DNA from: Promethearchaeota archaeon
Lineage (GTDB): Archaea; Asgardarchaeota; Lokiarchaeia; Sigynarchaeales; SOKP01
Length of the DNA: 26,109 nucleotides
Direction of reading: 5' to 3'
Assembly (NCBI GenBank): GCA_016839905.1
Contig: JAEOTJ010000052.1
Span: 1-26,109, forward strand
Every line of letters starts with the position of its first letter. Positions within the stretch are counted from its first letter, which is position 1. The notes beneath the pieces were generated by a model that searched no databases, was not told the origin of the DNA, and saw only the letters and a list, made by a program, of their open reading frames with translations. The translations under genes and the position numbers were made by a program. Of this stretch, positions 25,426 to 26,109 are shown piece by piece.

Positions 25426-25899
25426 ATGTGTCGTGAACATAAATTTGGACCAAAAGGCCCCCATGCATGTGGACCTCAAGGATTTGCTCAATGGATGCCT
25501 GGTTTTAGAAAAATGCTCCATCATCATATGAGACAATGGTGTAGCTGTGGCACTAATGTTCTCTATAATATTGATGATTTAGGTGAATCATATCTTATTA
25601 CAGTGCTGCTTCCAGGACGTTCTAAAGAGGATGTAAAGGTATCCCTAATTAATGGATATTTAAATGTAAAAGCACCGAAACCAAAGACTGCCCAAAAAGA
25701 AGAAACTAAGGATAGAAAAGAAGAAGACCCTACAATTAAAAGACAAGCTTTCAAATTCATAGATGTAAATATGGACATTCCACTCCCACCTGGTGCGAAT
25801 CCTGAGGCAATAAAATCCGTAATATCAAATGGCGTATTAAAAATAAAGATTACCAAAAGGCCACCAAAAGATATCAATGTTAGCGAGGAATATAATTAG
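25426..25899 (+). CDS. Hsp20/alpha-crystallin small heat-shock protein with Cys/His-rich N-terminus
   Basis: 157 residues, ATG start with GAGAGG nine bases upstream. The alpha-crystallin domain covers about 45-145: NIDDLGESYLITVLLPGRSKEDVKV at the start, a charged insertion KEETKDRKEED (91-101), VNMDIPLPPGANPEAIKSVI, and the GVLKIKI motif (136-142) typical of the family. Such proteins are ATP-independent holdases that form oligomers and keep unfolding proteins soluble in the cytoplasm. The C-terminal tail lacks a clear I-x-I/V anchor; INV at 150-152 is the nearest candidate. The N-terminal arm is unusual: MCREH at the start, HAC at 13-15, HHH at 32-34 and WCSCG at 38-42. Together with the CxC in the adjacent PadR protein, this suggests metal or redox responsiveness. 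Cotranscription or shared control with padR is likely. Confidence 0.85.
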   Translation: MCREHKFGPKGPHACGPQGFAQWMPGFRKMLHHHMRQWCSCGTNVLYNIDDLGESYLITVLLPGRSKEDVKVSLINGYLNVKAPKPKTAQKEETKDRKEEDPTIKRQAFKFIDVNMDIPLPPGANPEAIKSVISNGVLKIKITKRPPKDINVSEEYN

Positions 25900-25915
25900 C
25901 GAAAGATAAGCGGGC

Positions 25916-25990
25916 GCTTTAGGAATATAGAAACGCTTTAAGGGAACAAATCCATATCCTAAAGCACACCAAATAATATTTTTTTTTTTT
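25916..25990 (+). terminator. Hairpin plus T-run after hsp20
   Basis: GCTTTAGGA (25916-25924) pairs with TCCTAAAGC (25957-25965), and three more pairs follow after a one-base bulge, giving about 12 bp around a 25-base loop. A 12-T run begins at 25979. This fits an intrinsic terminator for the padR-hsp20 unit. The loop carries a second CGCTTTA copy (25934-25940) that could pair alternatively with the right arm, so a small structured RNA is conceivable but unsupported. From 25991 to the window end I see only AT-rich sequence without a gene. Confidence 0.5.
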
Positions 25991-26109
25991 ATTTTTATAT
26001 TTTTACTATAGTCAAGATTTACTTTACTAATAATTATATATGAAAATTACTATGTTACTTAAGATAAATAATTTAAAAAAATATACCTGAGCCATTTATA
26101 ACTTTTAAA

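Noticed and set aside
25991..26109. C/D-box small RNA after hsp20
   Set aside because: A CTGA occurs but no convincing RUGAUGA box at proper distance, so there is no support for an RNA gene.

Overview
The window most likely comes from an AT-rich archaeon, and an Asgard (Lokiarchaeia/Promethearchaeota-type) genome is my best guess. The reasons are inferential. There are giant signal-peptide-bearing surface proteins built of beta-sandwich repeats, very rich in N-x-S/T sequons. These are joined through one membrane helix to cytoplasmic longin/roadblock-like domains. FGAM synthase is encoded as separate purS, purQ and small purL genes, and promoters look like archaeal TATA boxes. No rRNA, tRNA, CRISPR array, transposase or phage gene was found.

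Layout. (1) 71-14991, minus strand: a tandem family of giant type I membrane proteins. The downstream member has 1942 residues and the upstream one 2833. The upstream member adds an eight-repeat beta-propeller, a PPC-like domain and two extra 100-residue Ig-like repeats. A previously unlabelled decayed fragment at 14817-14991 is the last ~60 codons of a third copy. (2) 15040-21087: a metabolic block with a class II (FucA-type) aldolase, a class III PLP aminotransferase/aminomutase on the opposite strand, an acetolactate-synthase-like ThDP enzyme, a short GNAT-like fragment, and an FGGY sugar kinase. Kinase plus aldolase would fit phosphorylation and retro-aldol cleavage of a keto-sugar, but the substrate cannot be read from sequence. 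(3) 21337-24568: purS-purQ-purL, the three subunits of formylglycinamidine ribonucleotide synthase, tightly spaced with a 1-nt purQ/purL overlap. Two hairpins and a 19-bp tandem repeat precede them. (4) 24719-25899: a PadR-type regulator and a Cys/His-rich Hsp20 chaperone. Shared TGTTCGA-containing elements lie in front of both genes, suggesting one autoregulated stress module. A hairpin plus T-run follows hsp20.

Most notable: the receptor-like family couples a large, probably glycosylated ectodomain (with a perfect EF-hand-type loop) to a longin-like cytoplasmic domain, followed by an unrecognised but strongly conserved ~180-residue region. The tail is far better conserved between paralogues, even at DNA level, than the ectodomain. 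This suggests a membrane-spanning sensor or adhesin acting on an internal small-GTPase or vesicle-type machinery; that function is inference only.
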